From: Neodiprion pinetum
Lineage: Eukaryota; Arthropoda; Insecta; Hymenoptera; Diprionidae
Assembly (NCBI RefSeq): GCF_021155775.2
Contig: NC_060235.2
Span: forward strand, 32,714,607-32,778,606
DNA: 64,000 nucleotides
Direction of reading: 5' to 3'
Part shown: positions 11,301 through 25,400 of the stretch, in pieces
Numbering within the stretch: the stretch's first letter is position 1
Layout of the letters: each line of letters opens with the position of its first letter
Position numbers and translations under genes: made by a program
Notes under the pieces: generated by a model
Databases searched by the model: none
Seen by the model: only the letters and a program-made list of their open reading frames with translations
Told to the model about the DNA's origin: nothing

Positions 11301-13792
11301 TACTCGGGGAAGATTTAACTTGGCGAGGAATTTCGCGGGACGTTTTCCGAACCTGAGTCCACCTCGTCGTTCAATGATTTACGTCATTACTAATGCTCTA
11401 TTAAAGCGGGGCATAAATTCTCGACGTATTAAATCGCCACTATGATATCGTGCTGGCTTATAAAAAGCCTCGTAAAATATAGCGTTGATGGCGTGCTCCT
11501 TTTTAGACGCCTCTGAAACCGCGCCCCTAGATTCCCCGATAACGCCGCGAAATTACACCTTGCCAATTATCATAACGTCATCGGTTTTAGACCGCAATTT
11601 TAATGACCAACGCTCGCAACGCGGTCAAACAACCAGCGAATTCAATCGGATTTTATTATACGCCTGTGGCAAGCGGCAAACTTTTATATCAAGACAGAAG
11701 TTTCCGGAGCTCGTAGCCAGCTGTTCGACATGGCAAATAATTGGATACGCTTATGGGAAAACGATTTCATTCGGAAAATTGCTCTACGTTCAAATTCAGC
11801 CGATGTGTAACAAAGCCTGCGATGGAAATTGGCATTGATCGAGTTCGAGCTCTCACATGCAATGCCACTGCGGAGATTAGAAGTTGAAAAAATGGTGGCG
11901 CCAGGTTGTGGCGCCTCGGTGGCGTCTGGGAAATCTCTCGGCACACCCGGCGACAAACAGCGGCTCACGTCCTTCCGGAAACTCACTCTTTATCCCCTTT
12001 CTGGCCTTATAGCGTTCAACTTTCTCCTTCACTTTTTCTCTTTTTCTACCATTTCCCCACCCTCTTCTCCTTTCCATTGGTCAAAGTTTCCGGTGGACTC
12101 TGCGGTCTCGCTTTGTTCTTTTGTTTAGAAAAAACGATTCGTGTGGTAAACCCGAACCTGCCAGCGAGAATGTAAATGTATACCTATAATGCATGTACAG
12201 TGAAAGAGACCAGTTAGCACACGAGCGTGTGTAGGTGCGTATAACTCTAGAAAGAATCAACGACACAACTTTTTCAATTGCCGCGGAGCGATAAAACTTT
12301 ATACCTGTTAAATTATTTCGTCATTTTAATGTACTTAACTTTACCTTTGCCAGTTTGGCGTGAATTCTGCTGAATGACGGGCATTCATTTATATCAATTA
12401 GACGGCTTGTACTGCACACACCTTTGTCTGTCCGTAATTTGTAGGTCTGCTTGAAAGGCCTGTTGGGAAGTAATGAAGCAGAGATGAAATGTGGTTGACG
12501 CATATTGTTCGTACCTGCCCCGTATTATGGTGCCGAGGAAACGTATTGGGAAAATTTATTAATCAAATATTAAGCCTATGTAAATGTAAACGCGTGTTAC
12601 GACGATTAAGACTTGGGTGCGGTGCACTTTCAACCATGCTAGGTATACGACAGGTGTATACGTATCTGAAAAGTATGGAGTTTCACGTTAGCGAAAATGA
12701 CTGAAAACACGAAGAAATTACGCGAATTGATCAACTTTGGTTATTTAAGTTACGTATCTTACAGCTGGCCAAAAATATTTCGGACCATTAATACATTTGA
12801 AAAACTGACTATATTTTGGCGAAAAATTCATTTTAGAACAATTGAGAAAGGATGTATCGAGACTCATGGTGATAATATTTGTTCAAAATTGTGCAAGGCG
12901 TTTGCTTCAAATTTCAGAGATGTCGAAGGAAGCCGAAAGCTGACGTCGAACGGCAAAACGAAGAAGAATAATCATGTACGTGAGTTTTGAACCCGCCATA
13001 TAAGGAGCGTGACTTCGTGTTTCAATTAATCTTGGTTTCGGTTTGAAATGGCTGGTGCTCCTTATTGGTGAATAACCCGCAAGGTTCACCCTCGAGGACG
13101 AGAGGAAACGTGGGTGGCATGCGATGCCTTCCACCGTCGTGCGTTTCACGGCATCACGGTTCCATTACAGTTTGAAACTGATTTGCATGTGCGCGGGGAA
13201 GTTGGCATCTGCTTCCATCACAGACGCCCCGTTCCTCCGCAGAGCTCTCGGATCTCCGCAGATCTGTTGGCATGTTTCGTCAACCAATTAGAATTCGAAT
13301 CCGATCGATCCCGTTCGAACTTGGGCCGATTATATTGTTAGCTCAATCTGCTCTGCGGGGCTTCTGAAATGCAATTCGCACCTTATCTGTTCCCAATTTG
13401 TAAGCAAAAATTAATACGGGGACATCTCTGGTGCTCTCCTCTGATTAATTACTCTCAGAGACGGAGCTCGCGTTCCTCGACAATTCACTCCGGCGCGGCG
13501 GTAAACCGCACCGTCCGTACCGCAGAAGAAATTAACTGCGGCACTTACACGTGTCGTTCAGCAAAGTTCTGCGAACCTTCGCCATGCATGTGCACACTGC
13601 TCGACGATTGGGAACGGAACAGAGTTCACCCCGTGTTTCCAATCGACGCTACTTTTTCTGTCTCGCCACGTTCATTGCGGAGCCATTCGTCGATCACTCC
13701 GCCGACCGATTGCCACATTTGTTGCAGCAAATTGCATTGTTTCCTTCTATCTGCCGCGTGTATCCCGGTGAACCGACGGCACTTCGAACAGC

Positions 13793-13823
13793 GTCTCTCT
13801 TTCTCTCTTTCTCTCTCTCACTC
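13793..13823. repeat. CT-rich low-complexity tract
   Basis: TCTCTCT and TTCTCTC units alternate over about 30 bases. Confidence 0.7.
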
Positions 13824-15736
13824 CATTCGCCACTTCAATCCGACCACCGGACGCGATTCTGCCGACTTGCGATTTTTGGTTTGTCAACATTTTATCTCCT
13901 CTTTCGCAGGCTTTCGCGGGCTTGCGGAATAAATTCTTATTCTCTACCATAAGCAAATACAACCTTGCAGGTCTACAACCGCGCACGGATTTCCGACGCG
14001 AATGGTTGCGAAGCTTTCTATCGTAGTGGAAAAAAAGAATGGAAAATGAATGGAAAATTCATTGGCAGACAAGCGTTCGAATCCCTATTGATTTTTCGGA
14101 CCTCGTGTAAATTTTATGGAAATGCATCGCAGCCGTGAGGTAAATAATTTTCGTCTATTAGCGATCGAAGTAGAACTCATATCATCATAACTCATCAATA
14201 AATGAAACAGTAAAGCTTTGGCGTTCGAAAAAAAAATTAAACGGTGATTTAGAAACACAGGAAAAAAACGTTTTATCCTCAAGATCATATCGGCTTTATC
14301 TTTAATGCCCGAACAATTTTTTTCCGATTCCGATATTATTCAGCGTTTGTATACCTGAAGTTACGCTGAAAAAAGCTATTCAATTATTTGGGTACTCGCA
14401 TGTTAACCGATAAATTTACCGTACGACTTTTTCACTTTCACAACTACACCTTGTGCTGTTCCAGGTAGTAATTTTCAGGGCTTGCTATTTCGGGCCCCTT
14501 CATCCCTGCGTGCTTCTTGCCCCAATGTGTATATCGTTCTCTTTTCTCTCTTTCCATATATACCTCTGTATGTATGTGTATAAATGCTAGTGTTTTAAAT
14601 TGAAAAGCACGATCCGACGAGCAAAACTGGCAATTTTTATTATCAATATTTGCGCATCAATAGTTTTCATTTCCAATATTGACGTACCAGCAGTTTCGAT
14701 ATTGGAATCTGATCGCACGAGCTTGTCGACAGTGGAAAATAATTTTAATAAGAGTGTACAGTGAATAAAGAGAAAACTCAACGAAGTGACTGCTTTCAGT
14801 GAAATACCGAGGAAATGATGAGTAAATCACGGAAAACTCGGCGAATTATGCTGCCTACAAGACTTTGACTTATACCGATGCTGCATTGCATCGGTTGAAA
14901 ATAACCATTTATAACAATTAACCTTTTCTCGATTACTTCCTTTCTTTTCGACACTCTGTTCCGTCCGTTTTTATCGCAACAGAGATATTTATGGGGGCAT
15001 TTAACCCTCGGCGGGGCAAAAAAATACCTTCTCTCTTTTTAGCGTCTGGGCAGCTGCGAATGAAAAATGTATGAAATCGGCGCTGCCGTGATTTAACGTT
15101 ATACATTATACATTCCCATTTTAATCCGTATATCCTCAAGAAGGTGCAGAAATTCCTTTTCATTCGCTGTCCAGCGTACACACGCACGCATGACTCCCCG
15201 TATCCGTTACTCCCCATATTCTTACCTCATGCAACAGTAATCCGCGGAAATTGGTCGAGAGTGGTTGACGTTGTTCGCGGACCTGCTAAGGCTGGACACC
15301 CACTTAACACGGCTGACGTGCTTGTCTCGGCTCGAAATCAGTTTGCGGTAACGATGATCAGGTATTCTTAATCGCGAGAGGTCATGAACGACTCGTTCCA
15401 GCGGGGTGAACCGCTTGCAGGCGCTCGGAACATCTTCTCCATCAATTAGGTTATTATCACTCTCCTGTAGGCAAGTGATATCGGCGTGACCGAGCCGAGA
15501 AGACCCATCCACTCGCACTCCGGCCTGGCGGTGCTATTAAGACGCGGTGCTCTGCTTTCCCGGCCCTCGCCTTCCTGCACAGTGCTTTCCACCCTCGGAC
15601 CCACACTTCCTTCCTTCCATCCTCAGTCAACGCTTCCATGCTCCGCCCGTCGGATCGATTCGCCCTCTCAAACTCTACAAGTCGACACGCCGGCACGCCG
15701 ACCCAACAGCCTCTTCTCCTTCCTCCTCGGTACCCG

Positions 15737-15800
15737 CTTTCTTCTTCTTTCTCTTTCGCTTTCTCCTCCGTCTCCCTCTTCTTCTTCTTCATCTTCTTTG
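15737..15800. repeat. CTT/CTC-rich pyrimidine tract
   Basis: TTTCTTCTTCTTTCTC continues through CTCTTCTTCTTCTTCATC, nearly pure pyrimidine on the + strand. It explains the Phe/Leu/Ser-rich open frames around 15.5-15.9 kb. Confidence 0.75.
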
Positions 15801-16890
15801 CCTCACGTTTCTGTATATCGCGGGTAGAGGGGAGGGGGACGGCTGCGCTGTGTTTCTACCAAAAGCATCAGTGCAGCAAAGCTCTGTGCAGAAACCTGGC
15901 TGGTTACCTCGAGTCTGGCAGCCCTTAACACGGCGTACACCATCGCCTCTATACCTATATAACTCCTAAATGCTTGACGAGCTTACCGCCTTGGGCCACC
16001 AAGCTTTCCCGTAGCTTTTACACAGATGCTAGTTGTCTGCGTTTGTATTCGTACGTACGTGCACGCTGCAGAGGTGTATGTATTATATATCGGCGAAATG
16101 ACGCTCTCGCTCGTGCCTCCGGAGCTGCAGGTACGGGTATTGCTATGACGCCGCTATGCTCTTGGCGGCATACGCGACATAGATGCAGGTCCATGCTATA
16201 TCTGTAGAAACTATTAGCTCTATACCCGCGGTATATGCACGCTGTCGTATTCACCGAGGGAATATTAACAGCGGTTTTTATCATCATGCACGAGATTTTA
16301 CGTGCTGTGGAAAAGTGATTTTCGAATTATGACAGACCTACCTATAAGTAGATCCCGGTTCTGAAAGCTACCGCGCCAAAGGTACCGTCGTCTGCGTTGT
16401 TGCACTGAAAGAAATTTTTAGTTCCGGTTACCGCTCAGTCGTTAACTATTTTCATACTATTCTTTCTCCTTAAGATCACTGTTACTATATTTTCTTGTAA
16501 CTGTTGCGAAAATTTATTGCTTGTGCAACGATAAATTGAGGTTAAAGCCTTATTCAACAAAAAAGGTAGAGTAAACCGAACAAACTGATTTTGCGTTGCA
16601 ATTACAAAAAAAGGATCGACGAGAGCGCAAAATGGTTACGCTTACCTCGTTTTTCGTAATTCCAACAATATTCAAACAGTGTTTTTAACGATACCTGTTT
16701 TCCTTCATTTTTTTAGTTACTACACGAATGAAATTTTTCTGAGAGTGTGTTATACCTACACTTGAACGAGGAAATTTTCGACGATCTCCGCACACCGAGT
16801 TTGGATCTCAATTTATTAGCCGCTAACTTGTCGTCACGTGGGAACTGAAAGGTCCCGCCCGCACCGAAACTTGGCTGATGTGAGATAAAG

Positions 16891-16913
16891 TTAGGCTAGG
16901 TTAGGTTAGGTTA
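16891..16913 (+). repeat. Interstitial telomere-like (TTAGG)n tract
   Basis: The bases read TTAGG-CTAGG-TTAGG-TTAGG-TTA. TTAGG is the canonical arthropod telomere repeat. Four units with one substitution is short, so it is either a chance repeat or a scar of break repair. Confidence 0.6.
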
Positions 16914-17639
16914 TATCAGTTTATATCGGGTTAAGTTGGGCCGGGCGAGGTCGCAGCCTTAGCGTTTGTCCGGAAACTCGGTTCTCCAACCGCGAGCCAC
17001 GAAACGAACTCTCTTCAATCGATAACAGTGGGTACCTACTTCCTCCACCTCCGTCCCACCCCCGTAGAAACTACGAATGTATTTTACGACTTACGGCTAG
17101 CGGCGCCCCCGTCCCCGGAAAATTGCTTCGCGACCATCGGAGGGAAGGGCTCACCGTCGGAATTGAGAGTAAGGCCGGAGATTAACCCCTGGAACGCATA
17201 TCTGCGCGCGGTGTGCTTCCTGTACCTTGCACACCTTATACTCTATTCAGACTCACCTTATCTTTTTCTCCGTCGTATTTTTCCCTCCCTTTGTTTTCTT
17301 TTTTTTTCTTTTTTCGTTTCTCCACACAACCTCTGAATAATGTAACTTTTGGTTTATAGCATTGCACAAGGTTGCTTCATAAGGGAGGGTTGGCTTTCGT
17401 TCCGGAACATGATAAACCTCCTCTCGAATTTTTCTTTCCACGCGGAGAACGGGGGCGGAGGTGGTATGGGCGGGGGGCAGAGATTTGAGGACCGGTTGTC
17501 GTCGGCCAACAACTTGAACTGCAAACAAGTGGCCGATTTCGCCACATACCAGCCTGAAGGCGACTCTCGTTCGGTTCCCTCGAAGACTGAGCTCCGTATC
17601 ACCTCCGTATCACCAGCCACTCATCCCTGCACCTTACAT

Positions 17640-17722
17640 TCTCTCTGATTTGTCTCCACTTTTTTTAATATTCTTTTCTTTTCGTTTTCCCCTCATTTTT
17701 TTTTTTATTTCTTTTTCTTTCC
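17640..17722. repeat. T-rich low-complexity stretch
   Basis: This is a T-rich segment with runs of up to 12 T around 17698-17706, interspersed with C. A similar shorter T-rich stretch lies at 17285-17325. Confidence 0.6.
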
Positions 17723-17890
17723 GCCGCCTTATACCACCACACGAAAGTTACATGCCTCGAGGTCTCCGCTGCGTCGGGATGTCGGGCCTGCAGGAGAACC
17801 GAAGATATATCAGGGCGCACTAAACTTCTGTCCTTCCCATCAATTTCACCGGCTAAGAATCGTGGAAGCAGACAATTCTGTTGCCCTCTT

Positions 17891-17966
17891 ACCCCCCCCT
17901 CCGACTTCTTTTACCATCTTCCTCCCCCCCCCCCTTGCTCTCTCTCTCTCTCTTTCTCTCTCCCTC
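17891..17966. repeat. C-runs followed by (CT)n tract
   Basis: There is a 7-8 C run near 17892 and a run of about 12 C near 17923-17934. TCTCTCTCTCTCTTTCTCTC then follows. The + strand is strongly pyrimidine. Confidence 0.8.
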
Positions 17967-20900
17967 TTTCTCCGTTCTCGGCAAACGCCTCGAGGCTCAT
18001 TTTTTGTCGACTTCTTTACTGCCTCGCCCTCGTTTAAGAAATCGTCCAACTATAGAGTCATCGCTCACTTTAAGGAGACGATCAGGCGGAAGGTCCCGTG
18101 GGTCCGCATCCACATCGCGTCGCACTGTAAAAAAAGGTGAAAATTCACCCCGCGGGAACATTATCCTACGTAAGTGGTTCTTCCTGCTAATTTCATAATT
18201 TTTTCCTTCGTTTTCGGGACCAGCTAATCGTAACTTCGATTTTCGTTTTGTAACGATCACACCTCGTGTACCCACCTTCGTTCTGTGGTTCTTCATTGAT
18301 CTGCCGGCAAAGAATTTTCACCGAATTTTTACACTCGTCGGCTTATAAATATAACTGACGTAAGCCTCGTGGAAACTTTTCAAAGGGTGCGACGTAACGT
18401 ATCCTTGGTTATGTGCGTTAATTTGTCTGTAAAGTGTCATCCTTAACGGTCCTGTTTACACCCCTTTGTACTTCACCTCTGCCGTGGTACCTATGCATGT
18501 ATATGTATACGTACCATGCGTGGGTACGTTTAATAATTAGACGTCCGTTGATGCGCAGGCAGACGTACAGACTTTCACACCCGTGCTTGCTATTCCATAG
18601 CCGACTGCTCGGTTAGCGCGGTGCATCGCCGGTGACTCGTCATTCAAAAAGGGGCAGGATTGGAAATAAAAGAGAAGAAAACAACCGGGAAAAGAAGAAG
18701 TAAACTTTTGCTACCGAACCGTCCCCGCACTTTGTAAACTTCCTGGGTCGCTTGCGACTTGTTTTCAAGTTTCGTCCCGCAAACCATTCGATATACCCAG
18801 TTGGTTTCACGAAGGCTTGGCTAGTTAATCGATTAAGCTATAAAGACACGGTTGAAAGAGAGATTAGGGGAGGAGCGTGGAGTCGCTCGAAGAGTCGAAA
18901 TTCTATCGTCACCTCGCAGTTGTGTATTTTCGGCTCCTTTTGCGGATAGCTCGAGGCTTCGGTGACATTGAGACGTGACCAAACAACGACCTTAGCTCGT
19001 CTTCGGTGGCTGCCTGCGTTGGGAGGAAAGGAGGGGCGGCAAAAACTTCGGTAAACCCCGCAAGTTCGGAGATTGTTTTAAATGTGACAACCACTCGTTT
19101 TCAAGAGCAATTAAAACTTTGTCTACGGTCTCGCTAGTAGCGCCTTCACTCCCTCTCCCTCTTATGCTTCGCTAAATTTTCTCATCTCTCTTCTCCTTCG
19201 CGCGATGTTTTTCACCTTACCAACACGAGAATAAGATCTGCACCCTACCGAAACGCTGCACAACGAGGAAATGCCGAATGCGTAGTATAAAACGTTTCGT
19301 GAGAAAATGGTTTCTGATGAAGTTTACTCTACTCCTGGACAGGTACGCTTCTGCAAATACAATTAATCCCTCCTTTGTCTGCCGGCAAATTCAAAGTCAC
19401 GACTTACGAAGGTGATGACACGTAATAGCACGTGATGCCTTATGTACCTTCTAATCTCTATTTAGCACTTCCATTCCTTTTTTACGACAGCTACTTGCAC
19501 TCCATCTCGTTCCCAGAGTTATGTTTGCGCAAAGTTTACAATGCTCATGCAAATCCACGTATGCTTCGCACATAGGCATTTTTGCATTTTTCTGTGGAAA
19601 ATTCACACGTCCATAACGAAGTGAGCTGAAGTGGAGGTGAAATTCGATGCATTAGTTAAAAAGTACTAAAGCACCGGATGCGAGGCTGCTTAGAAAAGCG
19701 AAATTATTCTGCACAACGAATGAAAGTAGTCTTATCATCTCGTATATCGTTAATTAAAATGGACATTTATTTCTCGGGAAAATTGCAGGACTTGACGTTA
19801 AAAAAAAGTAGTACGATATTTCACTTTCGAAATGAGTTATTAGACTTTTTAATGAACTTTTTTCGAAATAGATTTTCATGCAGTTGACTCTCTTTTGTGT
19901 TTAATGAACTTTGAAAAGGGTAAGGGTACACATTCGCGTTTGACTAGTCAAGGATGCGAACGTTTTCATTGAACCCTTGGTGCCCCCCTACGTCTATACG
20001 CGTGAATATAGGGCTCCCAAGGAGCAGGTAGTCTCTGGATTTTAGTACTCGAAGAACCGTCGAGCTAGCGTGGAAGGGACTACGTGTTCGTTCACTGCGC
20101 GATAATAAAACCAGCCACACGTTAAGTAGGTAATATCTGGGTCGACGTCAAAGTGCCATTTTCGGCGCGAAGTAATATTGCCTAAGCTGTTCCTACGCCC
20201 TCCCCGAGCCTCAATGGAATTCAGATCAATGCCTCGCCCCGAGATATTAGAATCTTGTCTAATAACGAAAGGCTAGTCCGAGCGAACGCGGGTCAAAGAG
20301 ACTGCGAGCTGAGGCGTTTGTTTCCAGTCCTCGAGGCTAGTTTCAAATATCTGCAAATAATTGGCATCGAAGTTGTTTCAAATACCAATTAATGAGTCGC
20401 GGAATGAGGAAAGAATAATTTCGTACCATCTCGCTCAAGAATCGGGTACGGAAAGTCAAGTCGAGTCAAGTTAAATGCTGAATGTTGTCAGATGGTGGGT
20501 GTCAGCCTCAGGCTACCAAAATGGGTCCCATTCCTTTCCACCAGCTGACTCCGAATTAGACGCCCGGGAGGGTTCTTCGGATAGCTGACTGCGGGTTTTA
20601 AGGGACTCTGACGGGTGGCATAATATTGCTCTTCCTTGGACCATTTCTTGGCCCGTTTCGCATGCAACGTTTCGCCATCTCCCGCAAATTTCTCCCCCCT
20701 TTTCTAGCTTCTCTTTGAATATGCTTACAGTTTCTGAGCAAATCAATTTCGTTGTTAAGTGAAACCTGTTAGCTGGAATATATTATTCGTGGCGCTGATA
20801 GCGTCGCCGACTATCTATGGAATATCTAAATGGTGCAGCAGTCGTGAGCGGGACTTCAGAGATAATTAAGTAGAAAAACTGACGTTAATGATAAATCGAT

Positions 20901-22366
20901 CCCGGTGTGGGTATAAATATATCGACGCGATCCAAAGTAAGTCCTAAAAAGGACAATCGAGAGAATGGGAAAGAGAGTCAATGTCAACGGTGGATTACCA
21001 AGGAAGATTCCACTGATCAACTGGAGAATAATTGAGTATCGTTATCACCGATTCATTTCGATATGATTCTTTCACCTTGACGGAGATGATTCTCTAAAGT
21101 TCGAAGAAATTTTCATCTCCTGTAACTTTAACGGTTGGTTTTAAGATATGTGAGTGATAATTTCCAACTTCCCCGAGTCCCACATGGTAGGAAGTAGTTC
21201 CTAATGATATTAATTCTGTGACTACTTCACATGCGATCGGTATGCTATCATTAGCGTTCGGAAATTCGGAGTGAGCTCTGGTCGATGCGGTTGTTTGAGT
21301 AACGAAACTACGTTACGGACGATTGCCTAAACGCTTTGCGCACATGTCGGTAGTGATCAATGCGTGATCGGAGGATCGTTTGGTAGTAAAATAGCGAATT
21401 GAAAGTAAATATATGGACCTCGAGGCGCCAACATCCGAGGAACGCGCTGTACCATTTTGAAGGTAGACGCCCGTTGTGCGGTGATTTTGTGCCTTTAATA
21501 TCCAGTTTAAATATTCATAAGGGGAAGTTCGGAAGCGAGGCCGCCGAGGGTGCGCAGGGGAAATGGCGGAAGGGGGCTTAACGGTATCCCTCACCCTCCT
21601 GCCCTACGTAGGATCCGTTCCAGATGGCTGGGGTATGTATTTCGCGAATATCTCCCCCTTGGGATGAGGAATCTTGCGCTACTCACATTTTTACAAATAC
21701 ATTACCAACGTACTTATACGCGGGGCAGATATTCGGGAGGATCTGCAGGCGACGAATTCGAATTACAAATACGCGAAAGTGTCTGCTGACACAGGTATAA
21801 TAATGCGCGTCTAACGACTCACAGTGCTCTCGAAAGATTATTCGTCGAATCTCTCGGCACTTCGGAGACTCTTGTTAGAATGATTGCTGCTCAATGGTTT
21901 GAAATAATTCACCAGCCTCGGCCATGAGAGTCGAAAATAAACGTCGACTGAAATGGGAGGGAAATTGGCGGGAGGAAGAGGAGGGACGTGAACATTCTTA
22001 TACATGTATTCGCAAATAAATGTCTGCACTGGCGGAGCAGGTACCCCTCGTAAGATAAGATCGCGATTGCAACGTCGACGCGTTAATCATTATTAATACT
22101 CGAAAGAGTTTGTTTCGAAGCTTGTCAAGTAATCTATCGGGATAGTTTATCTAATACATCGGTTGGGCGGGGGCTGCGTCCTGGGCGATGGTGCATGCGA
22201 ACCCACCATCGATCCACCCAGACGGCGTTATACTGGATGTTCCGTGTTCGACGCCGTTCGACGCCGGTATACCAGCCTGTTCCCGTTAACGTACCACGCA
22301 GGCATTTACCTAACAACGCACCGCGTACTTGCAGAAACATACGCGGCACGGTCTATTAATTAACAA

Positions 22367-22406
22367 CCCCTCCCCCTCCCGCCCTCCCCCTTCCCCGCCG
22401 CACCCC
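22367..22406 (-). repeat. C-rich block, G-quadruplex-type on the minus strand
   Basis: Seven closely spaced runs of three to five C (CCCC, CCCCC, CCC, CCC, CCCCC, CCCC, CCCC) occur within 40 bases. The minus strand therefore fits the G3+ N1-7 quadruplex pattern. Confidence 0.6.
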
Positions 22407-25400
22407 ATCACCGAAAGAACGGCTTACTGCGTTTCCACTTGACGTGCGGCCTACTTTTTCCTTTCTTTTCTCTTTCTTTATTCATGCCATTGATTATAAA
22501 CGAAGGTAGGTAATTGCGGGAATTTCCGGTTACCGAAGAACTTTATCGATCATCATGAATTTCAATCAGACAAACCTATATTTACTTGAATATATATTAC
22601 TTGTCTGTCTGTAGGAATAATTATATGCATATCATAATATCAACTTGGAGCTATCCATCGTGGCGTTCAGGATATTTGAAAAAATTTATTGGCTCGCTTG
22701 GTTTAGTATTCACACATTGCAGGCATTTTGTTTTCATTTTAGCTTTATACAGTGCAACGAACTTGTAAAGGAGAAAGTCGTAGAAAAAAACTTCATACGC
22801 TTTAGCGCACAGATGGAAATGAAGGAGGTAATTCGCGCAGCTAAAACTTTTCCCTCTGTTTTTATTGTTAATCAAGTGTAAACGTATAAATTTTTAGATT
22901 GCTGGAAAATGCCTAGATATAAACACATTATTATGTTCAGAATAGTCATTATCTCGGATCACTAGCACTCCGTTTTGTCATTTCATCGGAACAGTGGTCC
23001 GAGGGTGAAAGTCATTCAACGAAAAATCGGGCACCGTAAACAGGATCCAAATATCTTTGATAAACCGAAAGTCAGAAATTTACAGGACTTGAGCGATTCC
23101 AACCTTTATTTCTATTCTTTGCTTTAGCAAGCAATCTAAGCGAGTGGGCAGTTGAAAATGCGCTACGGATGCGATACATGTTTGCCTTGCTATGATCACA
23201 TTCTCAAACGTACCGAAACGTTCGTTTCCGTCAAGATCCATGTTTACTGTCGTGCGGTCAATCGGCTAGCGTCAAGTATTGAAGTCAATAATTCTGAGAG
23301 CTAGAAATGATTCAGAGCGTTAAGAAAAACATATACGGTTGATGAAATGCTGGGAAAATATCAGAGCAGAAAATCCGATCCACGAAAAGAAACCACTCAG
23401 CTTTCCTACTCGCGTATTTTACCACACTGGAATGTATTGACGTGCTGCTATTTCGAAAACGTATTACAGAACCTTTGAAGACACACTTTCGATAGACCGA
23501 TCACTTGACAAAAGAAGAACAGAAAGAACAAAGGATAATAAAGTAGGACGTAGAATTCATTCACACGTCTTCGGCTCGTGCAGATGAGCGTTGCAAAGGT
23601 ACCTAACTCTCAGATTGGAAGTTGTTTCTGTTCAAGGAGGGGTGAAAATTCGTAGACAGTTTTCTCACGACCACTTCCGATTCATTTATTCAGCAATTCG
23701 GGAGCATCGCGCGTGGTCGCTTAGCAGTTGCTAATCCGAAACACGACCGTTGATAATTGCCGATGAAGAAGGGGGTTTTAATGGATACATATTGATATGT
23801 CATTTGTAAGCATGCCGTACAATACACAAGCGGGGAGCCCAACACATTTGCGCACGCAAAGTGCCGGAATTAGGCCGCTGAGGAGTTTGTTACTGAGAGG
23901 ATCTTGCGGCGGATCATCTATTACGATATTACCCTCGAAAGACACCTCATTACCCCTTCCAGATGCGGAGAAGTTGGCTCGTCAGAAGTGGCAGTGCTTT
24001 CGTGGAAGTGATGCGAAACCAATTGGCCTTTTTCTCGAGTTGGCCGTTCAGCAGGCTTATGGGTGTAACGATAATCCCATATCCCGGTTCTTAGGGAAGG
24101 TGGAGTGATGTTTTTTACCCCCTCGTTTTATTTCTTCCACGCCCACTGATGCAGCTGACCATGACGTTTAAGGTTGACCTTAATTTTTCATCAATCTTCC
24201 GGGAAACCTCTCAGGGTTTGTAAAAGTTGTGAAAAATAAGAAAGCCGATGGGCATTCAGGGTTTCCGTGAGGGGAATTGGATGATGTGGCCCACCTCGAT
24301 GGTTAGACGTGCGTCGCGCCGGGTTACATCGTTAGGGTTACTAGAAATGAAACTGGGGCGGGAAATGGGTGGGGGAGAAGCTTCAGGAAAGGGTATAGGA
24401 TACTGGAGAAAGGGGGGAAATCAAATTGGATCAACCGATCCCGGGTCGAGTTATGAACACGAGCCCATTTTCGTACTCTACCCTTACGCCTCGACATTGT
24501 GAGGGTATAAATGAAGTGAGGTTGGGACGAATACGCGACGTATTTTGCAAATTGCATATGGGATAGGCGAAGCCCTCCCACACACCAGTAGCTGTGAGAA
24601 TCAGGGGATACCCTACCCAACAAATAGGTGCCCAAATGTACCGCAGTATCGTTGACTGGCTTTGTTATCAACGCCTAGTTGCGATTAACATTTTCATCCT
24701 CTCTACGGTTGATCATTATTTTAGCATCATCAAAATATGTGTGTAACAGCACGTTTATTCAAACTATTTTTGACTTATCCTTTCCTTCGTCGCCGATATT
24801 ATTTAATTACTTAAACTTAATTTGATCTCTCGCTTTTGACGCTTTAATTTCATCAGGATGTTACCGGACGAATGACAAGTATGTTTACCCGTTCGTTCAT
24901 CTTTAATCTGAATTGCAGAGCGAGCTTCGTCATTCGTTGAATTTGCAGAGCGTTTTTCCATCGCCGGAATCAATCAATCGACTTGGGAGTTGGGACTTCC
25001 GATTTGATTACTCGTTAAACTTGTTGCTTTTCCCATTGACCTAATACGCTCCTTCCCCTTCGTTGAATTACTTCTGCTTATCGAAATTCTTTCCGAAGTT
25101 GTAACTTAGTTTGTCACATCAGGAACGTTAATGGATGGACGGACGGACATTATTATCGAATAAATTATCAATCGACTTATTACAACGCGGCAGCGAATAT
25201 AGCCGCTCGTAAATCACTCCACCGGCATCCCTTATCTCATGAACAATGCGCGACAGAACTATTACTTGTCGCAGCTGTAGCTCTGTTTGCAGTATGACGT
25301 CCAGATATATGTATAATACCATTTCGAGTTAGCTCTACCGTTGCCTCGTGTCTCGCCCCTACCGGAGGGTGCATTATTCGATATGCCCCGGAACAAGCAA

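Noticed and set aside
12665..12685. AAAAGTATGGAG, resembling part of the miR-1 mature sequence
   Set aside because: The 5' seed part of miR-1 is absent and no hairpin partner is seen.
13369..13952. Two overlapping plus-strand open frames of 187 and 133 codons
   Set aside because: They overlap each other in different frames, run through a CT-rich tract and have no protein-like domain. Stop-poor GC/CT sequence explains them.
14070..14085. tRNA B-box-like GCGTTCGAATCCC
   Set aside because: No A box, anticodon arm or pairing acceptor stem at the right distance upstream.
15456..15482. Minus-strand ITCLQES, similar to the DIxCLQE motif of LINE endonucleases
   Set aside because: The rest of the 98-codon frame shows none of the other endonuclease motifs, so it is most likely chance.
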